Assembly: GCA_002402945.1 (NCBI GenBank) | Contig: DHGV01000053.1 | Span: forward strand, 1-6,371 | From: Pelotomaculum sp. UBA4789 | Lineage (GTDB): Bacteria; Bacillota; Desulfotomaculia; Desulfotomaculales; Pelotomaculaceae | Direction: 5' to 3' | Length of the DNA stretch: 6,371 nt | Shown: piece by piece, positions 1 to 6,004 of the stretch | Layout: each line of letters starts with the position of its first letter | How positions within the stretch are numbered: the first letter of the stretch is position 1 | The notes under the pieces: generated by a model | Database searches by the model: none | Told to the model about the DNA's origin: nothing | The model's input: only the letters and a program-made list of their open reading frames with translations | Translations under genes and position numbers: made by a program

Positions 1-78
1 ACACATAACTTTGGACTTGATCCAAGTAAAGAAGAGCTACTGCTTGGAGAAATTCGCGATTTACTAAAAACAAAATAG
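1..78 (+). CDS. mscL: Large-conductance mechanosensitive channel, C-terminal end (partial)
   Basis: Frame 1 is open from the window edge to a TAG at 76-78 and gives 25 residues containing SKEELLLGEIRDLLKTK. This closely resembles the C-terminal cytoplasmic helix of MscL (E. coli has TKEEVLLTEIRDLLKEQ near its end), which forms the pentameric bundle below the pore. MscL is an inner-membrane channel that opens under high membrane tension and releases solutes during hypo-osmotic shock. Only this tail is inside the window; the two membrane helices lie to the left. A hairpin terminator follows about 40 bases after the stop, so the gene probably ends its transcription unit here. The match is short but distinctive in both sequence and position at a protein end. 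Confidence 0.85.
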   Translation, partial: THNFGLDPSKEELLLGEIRDLLKTK

Positions 79-116
79 CTTTAGGGTTAGCGATGATTAC
101 ATATTATTTACCAATG

Positions 117-151
117 AAGAAGGGGCAGGATTTCTGCTCCTTCTTGGTTTT
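117..151 (+). terminator. Probable intrinsic terminator of mscL
   Basis: A 12-bp stem (117-128 with 134-145, AAGAAGGGGCAG against CTGCTCCTTCTT, one G-U pair) encloses a 5-base loop and is followed by GGTTTT. The stem is long and GC-rich in its upper part. The T-run is short and displaced by two G residues, so termination may be incomplete. Confidence 0.6.
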
Positions 152-180
152 GGGACAGGGTGCACTTCAGTACCTGTCCC
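152..180. repeat. REP-like inverted repeat with GGGACAGG arms
   Basis: GGGACAGG (152-159) is the exact reverse complement of CCTGTCCC (173-180) around a 13-base centre. It abuts the mscL terminator but has no T-run of its own. Palindromes with GGGACAG or GGGGACGG type arms occur as dispersed intergenic repeats in many Firmicute genomes, so this is probably a copy of such a repeat. That assignment is inference; only the palindrome is seen directly. Confidence 0.5.
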
Positions 181-225
181 TCTGATATTGTTTGTCGGTA
201 TAAGAGAAACTGGGTTACAATATTA

Positions 226-250
226 GTGCGCCACAACAACCGTCCCCCTG
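226..250. repeat. Possible decayed GGGGACGG-type intergenic repeat
   Basis: Read on the minus strand, this stretch begins CAGGGGGACGGTTGTTGTGG and ends in GCGCAC. It resembles the left arm and centre of GGGGACGGTT...GTCCCC dispersed palindromes of Firmicutes, with the second arm no longer matching. It sits just upstream of the promoter of the MoaE-like gene. The call rests on resemblance only. Confidence 0.25.
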
Positions 251-267
251 GCCGTCAGTTCCGCTTT

Positions 268-295
268 TTGAAATCTGTATTTTAAATGTTATAAT
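268..295 (+). promoter_or_regulatory. Sigma-A promoter for the MoaE-like gene
   Basis: TTGAAA (268-273) and a perfect TATAAT (290-295) are separated by 16 bp, which predicts a transcript start near 302 and a leader of about 70 bases. The preceding mscL terminator and the lack of any other gene between them fit a separate transcription unit. I see no riboswitch-like fold in the leader. Confidence 0.65.
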
Positions 296-373
296 TGGCA
301 TAATTGGCTGAGTTAGAGGAGACAATAACTTTAGCGGGTTATTGATAAAGTATTTGAGGGGTGCATTTAGTTT

Positions 374-787
374 ATGATTAATGGAAAAAACAAAAAACAA
401 CCGCCGTTGATGGATGAATGGCTCAAGGAAGCAAAAACGGATCCGGCAGCTTTACAGGTAGGGATGTTTTTAATCCATAACGGTGTTGTGCGCCAAACGC
501 CCAAAGCCAAGGTGCGCCAGGGGCTTGATGACGGTTCACTGGTAAAGGGAATGTCATTTGCCTATGATGCTGCAAAGGTTGATGCGGCAATAGCTGAAAC
601 CTATAAGATGGAAGGCATCTTCCATGTTAGGGTTTGGCTTAATGAGGGGCAGCTGGAGCTCGGTGATGATATCATGTATGTACTGATCGGCGGCGATATC
701 AGGCCGCATGTTGTCGATGCCTTGCAATTCCTGGTTGGAAAAATCAAAAGCGAATGTGTTACCGAAATCGAACAAAAAAGTAATTAG
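374..787 (+). CDS. MoaE-like protein (molybdopterin synthase large-subunit family)
   Basis: The 137-residue product resembles MoaE, the large subunit of molybdopterin synthase, which with MoaD-thiocarboxylate adds two sulfurs to precursor Z in the cytoplasm to make molybdopterin. Visible landmarks are HNGVVR (35-40), corresponding to the GxVR region of MoaE, then the run from G92-Q-L-E-L-G-D-D to the QFLVGKIK helix (118-125), matching the family's GELWPGDE...QFIMDYLK. K125 aligns with catalytic Lys119 of E. coli MoaE, but the position of Lys126 is Ile132, and the C-terminal extension is short. Known MoaE proteins run about 140-150 residues. The ATG at 374 is preceded by GAGGGG (356-361), 12 bases away, which is rather long spacing. 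No moaD, moaA or moaC neighbours are present. This may be a MoaE-like paralogue with altered or lost activity; family membership is fairly sure, function is not. Confidence 0.75.
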   Translation: MINGKNKKQPPLMDEWLKEAKTDPAALQVGMFLIHNGVVRQTPKAKVRQGLDDGSLVKGMSFAYDAAKVDAAIAETYKMEGIFHVRVWLNEGQLELGDDIMYVLIGGDIRPHVVDALQFLVGKIKSECVTEIEQKSN

Positions 788-793
788 CTTTTT
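775..793. terminator. Weak A/T hairpin between convergent genes
   Basis: AAAAAGT and GCTTTTT pair around a 5-base AATTA loop, spanning the stop codons of the MoaE-like gene and the converging membrane methyltransferase gene, which lie only four bases apart. The A-run and T-run could serve termination in both directions, but the stem is nearly all A-T, so it is at best weak. Confidence 0.25.
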
Positions 794-1424
794 ACCAAAT
801 TAATGGGATCAGGCGATAACGTGTCTTTAAACAATAATCTTTATACCCTGCCAAGTCTCGTAACAGCACTTCTTCTTCGCCTAATATCCTGAATACATTC
901 ATCGGTATAGAGAGCAGAGCAGGTATTACAGCCCAATAAGAACCGAGCGCCAGAGGAGTGAACAAGATCAGTAACAACAGCCCCAGGTACATCGGATGGC
1001 GGACTATGGCGTAGGGACCGGTTGTTATAACCCGTTGTTCTTTCTCGACTTGGATAATAGTGGCAGCATAACTGTTTTCCTTAAAAACCAGGACAATAAA
1101 TATATACCCCAGAAAAACAATGGCATTCGCTGAAATTACAAGCCAGATCGGTACAGCCGACCAATGAAAACGAAAATCAAGGCCCGGTATTACGAAACAT
1201 AAGAAAAATAAGTTCAAGAAGGCGGGAGGCTTTTTCGTAGTCTCCTTTTCTTTATGCTGCATTCGTCTCGACAAAAGTTCAGGGCTTTTTTTAAGAAAAC
1301 AGATCGCAATAAAAAGCGTCAGGGCAGAAAATCCCGACCAATAAATCCATGCCTGCCAAAACCTTAACGATCCTGCGGGCAGGAATAAGACAACGCCCAG
1401 CACAATCGAAATTATTACCGGCAC
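792..1424 (-). CDS. Isoprenylcysteine carboxyl methyltransferase-like membrane protein, 5'-truncated
   Basis: The 210 residues belong to the ICMT/phospholipid methyltransferase superfamily of integral-membrane SAM-dependent methyltransferases. The signature is GPYAIVRHPMYLG (136-148), whose His-Pro pair forms part of the SAM site, followed by GEEEVLLRDLAGYKDY (182-197) and the ending RYRLIPLIW. Hydrophobic segments lie near 1-17, 29-44, 69-80, 92-114 and 147-175, with a basic loop at 52-66. The substrate of bacterial members is mostly unknown. The only start is a GTG at 1422-1424, with no Shine-Dalgarno sequence and an in-frame TAA 15 bases further upstream. The first membrane helix begins at once, whereas relatives as I know them have several more residues before it. 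The 5' end abuts a beheaded gene on the opposite strand, so the natural start and promoter were probably lost. Expression is doubtful, though the catalytic C-terminal part is intact. Confidence 0.75.
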   Translation of the reverse strand: MPVIISIVLGVVLFLPAGSLRFWQAWIYWSGFSALTLFIAICFLKKSPELLSRRMQHKEKETTKKPPAFLNLFFLCFVIPGLDFRFHWSAVPIWLVISANAIVFLGYIFIVLVFKENSYAATIIQVEKEQRVITTGPYAIVRHPMYLGLLLLILFTPLALGSYWAVIPALLSIPMNVFRILGEEEVLLRDLAGYKDYCLKTRYRLIPLIW

Positions 1425-1425
1425 A

Positions 1426-1860
1426 AGAAAAGCTTTTTATGTTGCCTGTGATTTTGAACATGATGCTTTTGTGGATGAATTATACCATCAGGGGTTCAAT
1501 CCTCAACTTCTAACTTTGTTTATCTGGGAGGGTGTCACATTTTACCTTAATCCGGCTACTGTTAAGAACATGCTTAAATTGCTGCATGCCAATTCAGCAG
1601 CACATAGTATGATTGGGTTTGATTTCCAGAGTATTCATCATGGGCAAGGCTTGATTGATACCGGTTTGAAAGATGAAGCGATTACTTTCGGCGTAGAATC
1701 AGGGGTGATCGGCAGCTATTTAAAAGACTTGGGGTATGCCATCATCGAGCACCTAAATTCGGATGAAATTTGTAAACGGTTTCTAATATGCAGTGATGGC
1801 AGTCTTTTTGGATGTATAAAGCCGATGATGAATATTGTGTTGGCCGAAACTATACATTAA
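1426..1860 (+). pseudogene. Class I SAM methyltransferase (LCM-type), C-terminal fragment
   Basis: The frame from about 1426 to TAA 1858-1860 gives about 144 residues that match the C-terminal half of the leucine-carboxyl-methyltransferase-like family. YVACDFEHDAF corresponds to the family's YVPVDF strand, LFIWEGVTFYL is its hallmark, and the rest fits the later strands and helices (GYAIIEHL, NIVLAET at the end). Whole members are about 270-300 residues. The N-terminal half, holding the glycine-rich SAM-binding motif, is absent. The frame stays open leftward to 1345 only as the shadow of the gene on the other strand. A GTG at 1471 is the first possible start but has no ribosome binding site. 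A functional methyltransferase is unlikely. Its 3' end overlaps the 3' end of the converging helicase gene by three bases. Confidence 0.75.
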
Positions 1861-4031
1861 GCAAGGGGGGCATCACCATACCATGCCTCCAGCTTTACCT
1901 TGAAGCTGATTTTTCGCGGTGTGCTGAGATTATCGAATTTGATCAGATAAGCAGCATTGTCGCGGTCGATATCGACAACTTCCCCGGCGCCCATGATGCT
2001 ATGGACAATCCGGTCGCCCGGCTGGAAGGAGAGCCCGGTAGCTGACACTTCCAGCAGCCTTTCGCTGCTGCTGATACGCGAATTTGTTTCGTATACCAGG
2101 CTTTCATCCAATTCGCCTGTGTAAGCCAGCAGGGCTTTGTCCACATTAAAGATGAAGCGTGACGGGTAGCGGTACGAGCCATCCAGGTTACGTCCCTCTG
2201 CATCGGTGAGGAACAGCGCCTTTTCCGCCCGGGTGAACGCGACAAACGCCAGCCGCCTTTCTTCCTCCATGCCCTCGAGGGTTGCGGTCCTCTTCGATGG
2301 GAAGACACCTTCCGCCAGGCCACAGAGAAACACGTATTGGAACTCCAGCCCCTTCGCTGTATGCACGGTCATCAGCTTGACCGCATTCCTGCCGGAAGCT
2401 GCGTCTGTGTTAGTCAGCAGCGCCACATGGGCCAGGTAGTTTTCCAGGGTGCATTCCTCGCCGCAGGATGTCTCATATTCATAGACCGATTGTTTCAGCT
2501 CCGCCAGGTTGTCCAGCCGCTCCTGGCTGCCCTCCGTCCGGAGCATCGCTTCGTAGCCGCTCTGGTCAAGGAGCGCGCTTAAAAGCTCTGAGATCGGGAT
2601 ATCCTGGCAGCCGGCTGAGAAACGCTCGATCAAGGCCAGGAACCGCTTGGCCTTGGTGCTCTTGAAAATTTCGTTGTCTATCGTCCGCTCGAGCGCGCTG
2701 TAAAGCGAGCACTGGTTCTGTTCCGCATAGTCCTGCAAAAACTTCATCCGCCGCTCGCCGATGTTGCGTTTCGGCACGTTGCCCACCCGCAGGAAGGACA
2801 GGTCATCCTTGTAAATGATCAGCCGCAGGTAGGAGAGGGCGTCCTTGATCTCCCTGCGCCCGAAGAACTGCACGCCGCTGTAAATCGTGTAGGGCAAATC
2901 TTCATTCAGGAACACCTCTTCCAGGGTGCGGGAGATGTAATGGGCGCGGTAAATGATGGTGACGTCGCCGAGCTTTACATTTTTGCCGGCCAACTCTTTG
3001 ATTTGCAGCGCAATCCATTTTGCTTCTTCGGTTGTTGTTCTGGCATGGTGGTAAACCACTGGGCTGCCGTCCGGCAGCATGGGACGCAAATCTTTCTTAA
3101 TGCGATTTTTATTGTTGTCGATCAGGGAATTGGCCACAGCTGTAATTTGCGGTGTGGAACGGTAATTCTGCATCATCATGATCGTGCGCGCACCGGGAAA
3201 CTCTTGATCGAAGTCCAGCAGGTAGCGCACATTGGCTCCCCGCCAGGTGTAGATCGTCTGGTCCGGATCGCCTACGACAAAGAGGTTTTTGTGGCACCCG
3301 CACAATACCTTCATCAGGCGGTACTGCAGCTCGTCGATGTCCTGGTACTCATCGACCATGATGTATTCCAGCCGCTGCTGCCACTTCAGCCTGATCTCCT
3401 CGTTGACGCTGAAGATATGCAGCACGTATTTGATCAGGTCGTTATAGTCGAGGCCGAAGCATTTCTTCTCCTGGTACAGGTAACCATAAAAAATGATATC
3501 TTCCGCCGCCGCCGAGTCCAGGTATTTCTGCTGCAGCTTTTCCAGCGGCAGCGCGATCATGTCTTCGTAATACTCCGGTTCCTTGAATATCTTGCGCATC
3601 TCGATCATATCCCGCGCTTTGGAGAAAGTCATATGGCGCAGGGTCAGGCCGCGCTCTTCATAGACAATCTTCAGCATGGTGTCTATATCAGCGTTGTCCA
3701 GAACCAGAAAGCTCTTCGGATACTGCACAGCGTTGATGTCCTCCTGCAGCACGGACACGCAAAAGCTGTGGAACGTGCTGATATAGCCCGTGTCGCTGTC
3801 TCCGGTCAGGCGGCGGATGCGCTGTTTCATCTCGTTTGCGGATTTATTGGTAAAAGTGACGCAGAGGATGTTGGAAGGCATGATGCCGATCTCGTTGACC
3901 AGATAGGCAAACCGGTGCGACAGCGCCCGCGTCTTGCCGGAACCTGCGCCCGCGATCACGCGGATGAAGCCTTCCGTAGCAGTGACAGCCTGCCGCTGCT
4001 GCTCGTTTAGTCCCTCCAGGATATTGCTCAA
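1857..4031 (-). CDS. UvrD/PcrA-family superfamily 1A DNA helicase
   Basis: This encodes an ATP-dependent 3'-5' DNA helicase (724 residues, normal for PcrA/UvrD) that would act in the cytoplasm in excision repair, replication restart or removal of RecA filaments. All SF1A motifs are present in order: Q motif LNEQQRQAV (8-16), Walker A AGAGSGKT (27-34), Ia FTNKSANEM (60-68), Walker B IMVDEYQDID (224-233), III VVGDPDQTIYTWRGA (252-266), IV QNYRS (288-292), V KLMTVHTAKGLEF (552-564) and VI EERRLAFVAFTRAEK (590-604). A C-terminal QPGDRIVHSIMGAGEVVDI segment (670-688) looks like the Tudor-like RNA-polymerase-binding domain of PcrA. I chose the TTG at 4031 because GGATGGTGG lies 9 bases upstream and MSNILEGLNEQQ fits the family N-terminus. 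A TTG at 4052 would add seven residues but has no ribosome site. The gene looks more GC-rich than its left neighbours. ligA and pcrB, the usual partners of pcrA, are not adjacent, so this may be a second UvrD-like helicase. Expression is probably SOS-controlled. Confidence 0.93.
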   Translation of the reverse strand: MSNILEGLNEQQRQAVTATEGFIRVIAGAGSGKTRALSHRFAYLVNEIGIMPSNILCVTFTNKSANEMKQRIRRLTGDSDTGYISTFHSFCVSVLQEDINAVQYPKSFLVLDNADIDTMLKIVYEERGLTLRHMTFSKARDMIEMRKIFKEPEYYEDMIALPLEKLQQKYLDSAAAEDIIFYGYLYQEKKCFGLDYNDLIKYVLHIFSVNEEIRLKWQQRLEYIMVDEYQDIDELQYRLMKVLCGCHKNLFVVGDPDQTIYTWRGANVRYLLDFDQEFPGARTIMMMQNYRSTPQITAVANSLIDNNKNRIKKDLRPMLPDGSPVVYHHARTTTEEAKWIALQIKELAGKNVKLGDVTIIYRAHYISRTLEEVFLNEDLPYTIYSGVQFFGRREIKDALSYLRLIIYKDDLSFLRVGNVPKRNIGERRMKFLQDYAEQNQCSLYSALERTIDNEIFKSTKAKRFLALIERFSAGCQDIPISELLSALLDQSGYEAMLRTEGSQERLDNLAELKQSVYEYETSCGEECTLENYLAHVALLTNTDAASGRNAVKLMTVHTAKGLEFQYVFLCGLAEGVFPSKRTATLEGMEEERRLAFVAFTRAEKALFLTDAEGRNLDGSYRYPSRFIFNVDKALLAYTGELDESLVYETNSRISSSERLLEVSATGLSFQPGDRIVHSIMGAGEVVDIDRDNAAYLIKFDNLSTPRKISFKVKLEAWYGDAPLA

Positions 4032-4094
4032 ATGAACGGACCACCATCCCAACTGCTAATATTCTTTGCGAAAGTCGCTGTTTGCCATTAACAA

Positions 4095-4106
4095 GAACAA
4101 GTGTTC
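4095..4106. promoter_or_regulatory. LexA (SOS) operator upstream of the helicase
   Basis: GAACAAGTGTTC is a perfect match to the Gram-positive LexA/DinR core GAAC-N4-GTTC. It lies 7 bases downstream of the helicase -10 box, across the expected transcription start, where bound LexA would block initiation. It is about 64 bases before the chosen start codon. I saw no second box of this form in the window. Confidence 0.7.
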
Positions 4107-4112
4107 AGGATT

Positions 4113-4141
4113 ATTATAGCAATAGATCTTTGAGACAGCAA
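4113..4141 (-). promoter_or_regulatory. Extended -10 promoter of the helicase gene
   Basis: On the minus strand, TG-C-TATAAT (4121 down to 4113) is a perfect extended -10. A partial -35, TTGCTG (4141-4136), lies exactly 17 bp upstream. The predicted start is near 4106, inside the LexA box, giving a leader of about 75 bases. Confidence 0.6.
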
Positions 4142-4238
4142 GGTTTTACTGCGACGACGGATAGATAGCCGGCAATCATAATGACCACATTATAGGAGCC
4201 TGTATTATCCCCAACTATAAAAGGAAAAATATTTTTCG

Positions 4239-4295
4239 ATGACAACGGCGGCTGTGAGAAGGTATATTTAAATAAGCAAGATAAATGCATATGAT
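4239..4295 (+). promoter_or_regulatory. Candidate promoter(s) of the DUF3795-nuclease operon
   Basis: Two overlapping sigma-A candidates are visible: ATGACA (4239-4244) with TATATT (4263-4268) at 18 bp spacing, and TTTAAA (4267-4272) with TATGAT (4290-4295) at 17 bp. Either would serve the gene starting at 4330 and diverges from the helicase promoter about 100 bases away. The rest of the 4060-4330 interval is AT-rich and holds no convincing gene. Confidence 0.45.
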
Positions 4296-4329
4296 ATGTG
4301 AAGAGGTTCAAATGAGGTGATGACTGGTT

Positions 4330-4479
4330 ATGGAGGAGAAACTCATTGCTCCCTGTGGGATGAACTGCGGTGTATGTGTCAGTTATCTGGCGATGAAAAA
4401 CGACCTGAATAAGCAGGATCCCGATAAACTACGCCAGAACAAAAGGTATCACTGGGAAAAGGAAGGGGACATAAGATGA
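4330..4479 (+). CDS. Short DUF3795-family protein, probably C-terminally truncated
   Basis: The 49-residue product begins MEEKLIAPCGMNCGVCVSYL, the characteristic N-terminus of DUF3795 proteins, with cysteines C9, C13 and C16 in a CxxxCxxC arrangement likely to bind metal. DUF3795 proteins have no established function and are usually well over 100 residues, with further cysteine pairs. Here the family resemblance stops near residue 23, and a charged tail (KNDLNKQDPDKLRQNKRYHW and on) runs to a TGA. The start is well supported: GAGGTGA (4314-4320) lies 9 bases before the ATG. The stop overlaps the ATG of the nuclease gene (ATGA at 4476-4479), so the two are probably translationally coupled. 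It may be a remnant kept as a leader for the nuclease, or a genuine miniature family member. The family call is strong; functionality is uncertain. Confidence 0.65.
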   Translation: MEEKLIAPCGMNCGVCVSYLAMKNDLNKQDPDKLRQNKRYHWEKEGDIR

Positions 4480-5954
4480 CAAATACAGACGACAGGCAAC
4501 ACCACTCAATCCTGAAAAGAATAGCCCACCGGGCGATGATTGAAAGGGGGCTCATTCCGGATTTCCCGGCTCAAGTGTTCGACCAGCTAAATGGCATCAA
4601 CAGCCCGGCGGCCGGAGACGGTGAATCGGTCCGTGATCTCAGGAAACTTATTTGGTGTTCTATCGATAATGATGATTCGCTTGATCTTGACCAGCTGACC
4701 GCAGCAGCAGCCATTCCTGACGGGTCCGCCAATTTACTGATTGCTGTTGCCGATGTTGACGCTCTTGTGAAAAAACAATCGGCTATTGACGATTATGCAC
4801 AACAGAATACTACCTCGGTTTACACAGTCGCCGAGACATTTCCCATGCTGCCCGTGAAACTATCCACGGATCTCACTTCTCTCAACTTTCAAACAGACCG
4901 GCTGGCCGTCGTTATTGATATAGTTATCGCCGCGGACGGATCTCTCCAGAGCTCGGATATTTACCGGGCAATGGTGCACAATCAGGCCAAGCTGGCCTAC
5001 AACAGCGTGGCCGGCTGGCTGGATGGCATCGGGCCGATGCCACAGGCTATCGGCACTGTGAGCGGCCTGGAAGAAAGCCTTCGCCTCCAGGACAGCCTGG
5101 CCCAGAAACTGAAGGACCTCCGTCACCTGCACGGCGCGCTTAATCTCAAAACAATCGAACTCCGTCCGGTCTTCGGCGGAGAGGAGCTCATGGACCTGGA
5201 AGACGATAAAGGGAACCGGGCTAAAGAGATAATTGAGGAATTCATGATCATGGCGAACGGTGTTACTACACGGTACCTGGCTTCAAAAAAGTTTCCGTCT
5301 TTTCGCCGTATAGTCCGCACACCCAGACGCTGGGACCGGATCGTCGAGCTTGCCGCAGAGCGAGGCTCGACATTGCCAGGGGATCCTGATTCAAAGGCTT
5401 TGGAGCAATTCCTGGCAGCGGCGAAAACTGCCGATCCCCTCAGCTTTCCTGATCTCTCCCTCAGCGTGATCAAACTCCTGGGCCCGGGTGAATACGCCGT
5501 CCAGCTTCCGGAAGGCAATGTTGAAGGACATTTCGGTCTGGCGGTTAAAGATTATAGCCACTCCACCGCACCGAACCGCCGTTACCCCGATTTGATTACC
5601 CAAAGGCTGCTGAAAGCAGCTTTAGCGGGCAGCCCGATACCCTATGAGAAAGACGAATTGGAAGAACTGGCAAAACACTGCACTCTGCAAGAAGATGACG
5701 CTAAAAAAGTGGAACGGCAGGTCGCCAAATCCGCAGCAGCAATACTTCTGGAATCAAGGATCGGGGAGCAGTTCGATGCCATTGTCACCGGCGCCTCGGA
5801 CAAAGGCACGTGGGTCCGCCTGATGCATCCACCCATCGAAGGAAGACTGGAAAGCGGTTTTGAAGGCGTGGATGTCGGCCATAGGATCCGCGTGCAGCTG
5901 GTTAGTACAAATGTGGAGCGCGGTTATATAAACTTTAGGAGAGTAATGTCTTAA
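4476..5954 (+). CDS. RNB-domain exoribonuclease (RNase II/R superfamily)
   Basis: The 492-residue protein would be a cytoplasmic processive 3'-5' exoribonuclease of the RNB family, releasing 5'-nucleotides with Mg2+. The N-terminus (about 10-40) looks like a small helical/winged-helix segment in place of the two cold-shock domains of classical RNase II and R. The RNB domain (about 52-385) has the acidic site SIDNDDSLDLDQL (62-74), where D64, D70 and D72 align with Asp201, Asp207 and Asp209 of E. coli RNase II, but Q73 replaces Asp210. HSTAPNRRYPDL (362-373) matches the family's TSPIRRYxDL, with R368 as the likely catalytic arginine. A C-terminal S1-like domain covers about 430-489. The overall architecture resembles the compact RNase II-like proteins known from Deinococcus and many other bacteria, in which I recall the DLDQL form being common. 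The ATG at 4476 has GGAAGGGG (4461-4468) 7 bases upstream. It overlaps the upstream DUF3795-like gene. No clear terminator follows. Confidence 0.9.
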   Translation: MTNTDDRQHHSILKRIAHRAMIERGLIPDFPAQVFDQLNGINSPAAGDGESVRDLRKLIWCSIDNDDSLDLDQLTAAAAIPDGSANLLIAVADVDALVKKQSAIDDYAQQNTTSVYTVAETFPMLPVKLSTDLTSLNFQTDRLAVVIDIVIAADGSLQSSDIYRAMVHNQAKLAYNSVAGWLDGIGPMPQAIGTVSGLEESLRLQDSLAQKLKDLRHLHGALNLKTIELRPVFGGEELMDLEDDKGNRAKEIIEEFMIMANGVTTRYLASKKFPSFRRIVRTPRRWDRIVELAAERGSTLPGDPDSKALEQFLAAAKTADPLSFPDLSLSVIKLLGPGEYAVQLPEGNVEGHFGLAVKDYSHSTAPNRRYPDLITQRLLKAALAGSPIPYEKDELEELAKHCTLQEDDAKKVERQVAKSAAAILLESRIGEQFDAIVTGASDKGTWVRLMHPPIEGRLESGFEGVDVGHRIRVQLVSTNVERGYINFRRVMS

Positions 5955-6004
5955 TTGATGGAATGATAACAGTATAGATATAGCAAGCCGTCGCTGCGAG
6001 CTTT

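Noticed and set aside
215..400. A 61-codon minus-strand frame across the promoter of the MoaE-like gene.
   Set aside because: It covers a near-consensus promoter and the start of a supported gene, and its translation is low in recognisable features.
1866..1890. Hairpin (GGGGGCAT with ATGCCTCC, one G-U pair) just after the LCM fragment, as a possible terminator.
   Set aside because: It is inside the helicase coding end, and the T-run after it is only three bases (AGCTTT). It may fold but is not a convincing terminator.
2940..4010. A 356-codon open frame on the plus strand, antisense to the helicase.
   Set aside because: It lies wholly within the helicase gene, whose motifs are all intact. 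The translation is rich in His, Val and Gln in the way of antisense frames and shows no domain I recognise. It has no ribosome site.
4114..4311. A 65-codon minus-strand frame in the helicase-operon gap.
   Set aside because: It overlaps the divergent promoters, has no family resemblance and ends on the helicase promoter. It reads as chance open frame in AT-rich DNA.
4330..5954. The idea that the helicase, DUF3795-like protein and RNB nuclease form a new defence system.
   Set aside because: The helicase is divergently transcribed with its own LexA-type control. The helicase and nuclease are of widespread housekeeping types, and the DUF3795 partner is a short fragment. Nothing in the sequence shows a functional link.
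5955..6004. Search for a bidirectional terminator between the nuclease and the right-hand methyltransferase.
   Set aside because: Only a weak AAGC/GCTT pairing around CGTCGCTGCGA is present, with no T-run worth the name.
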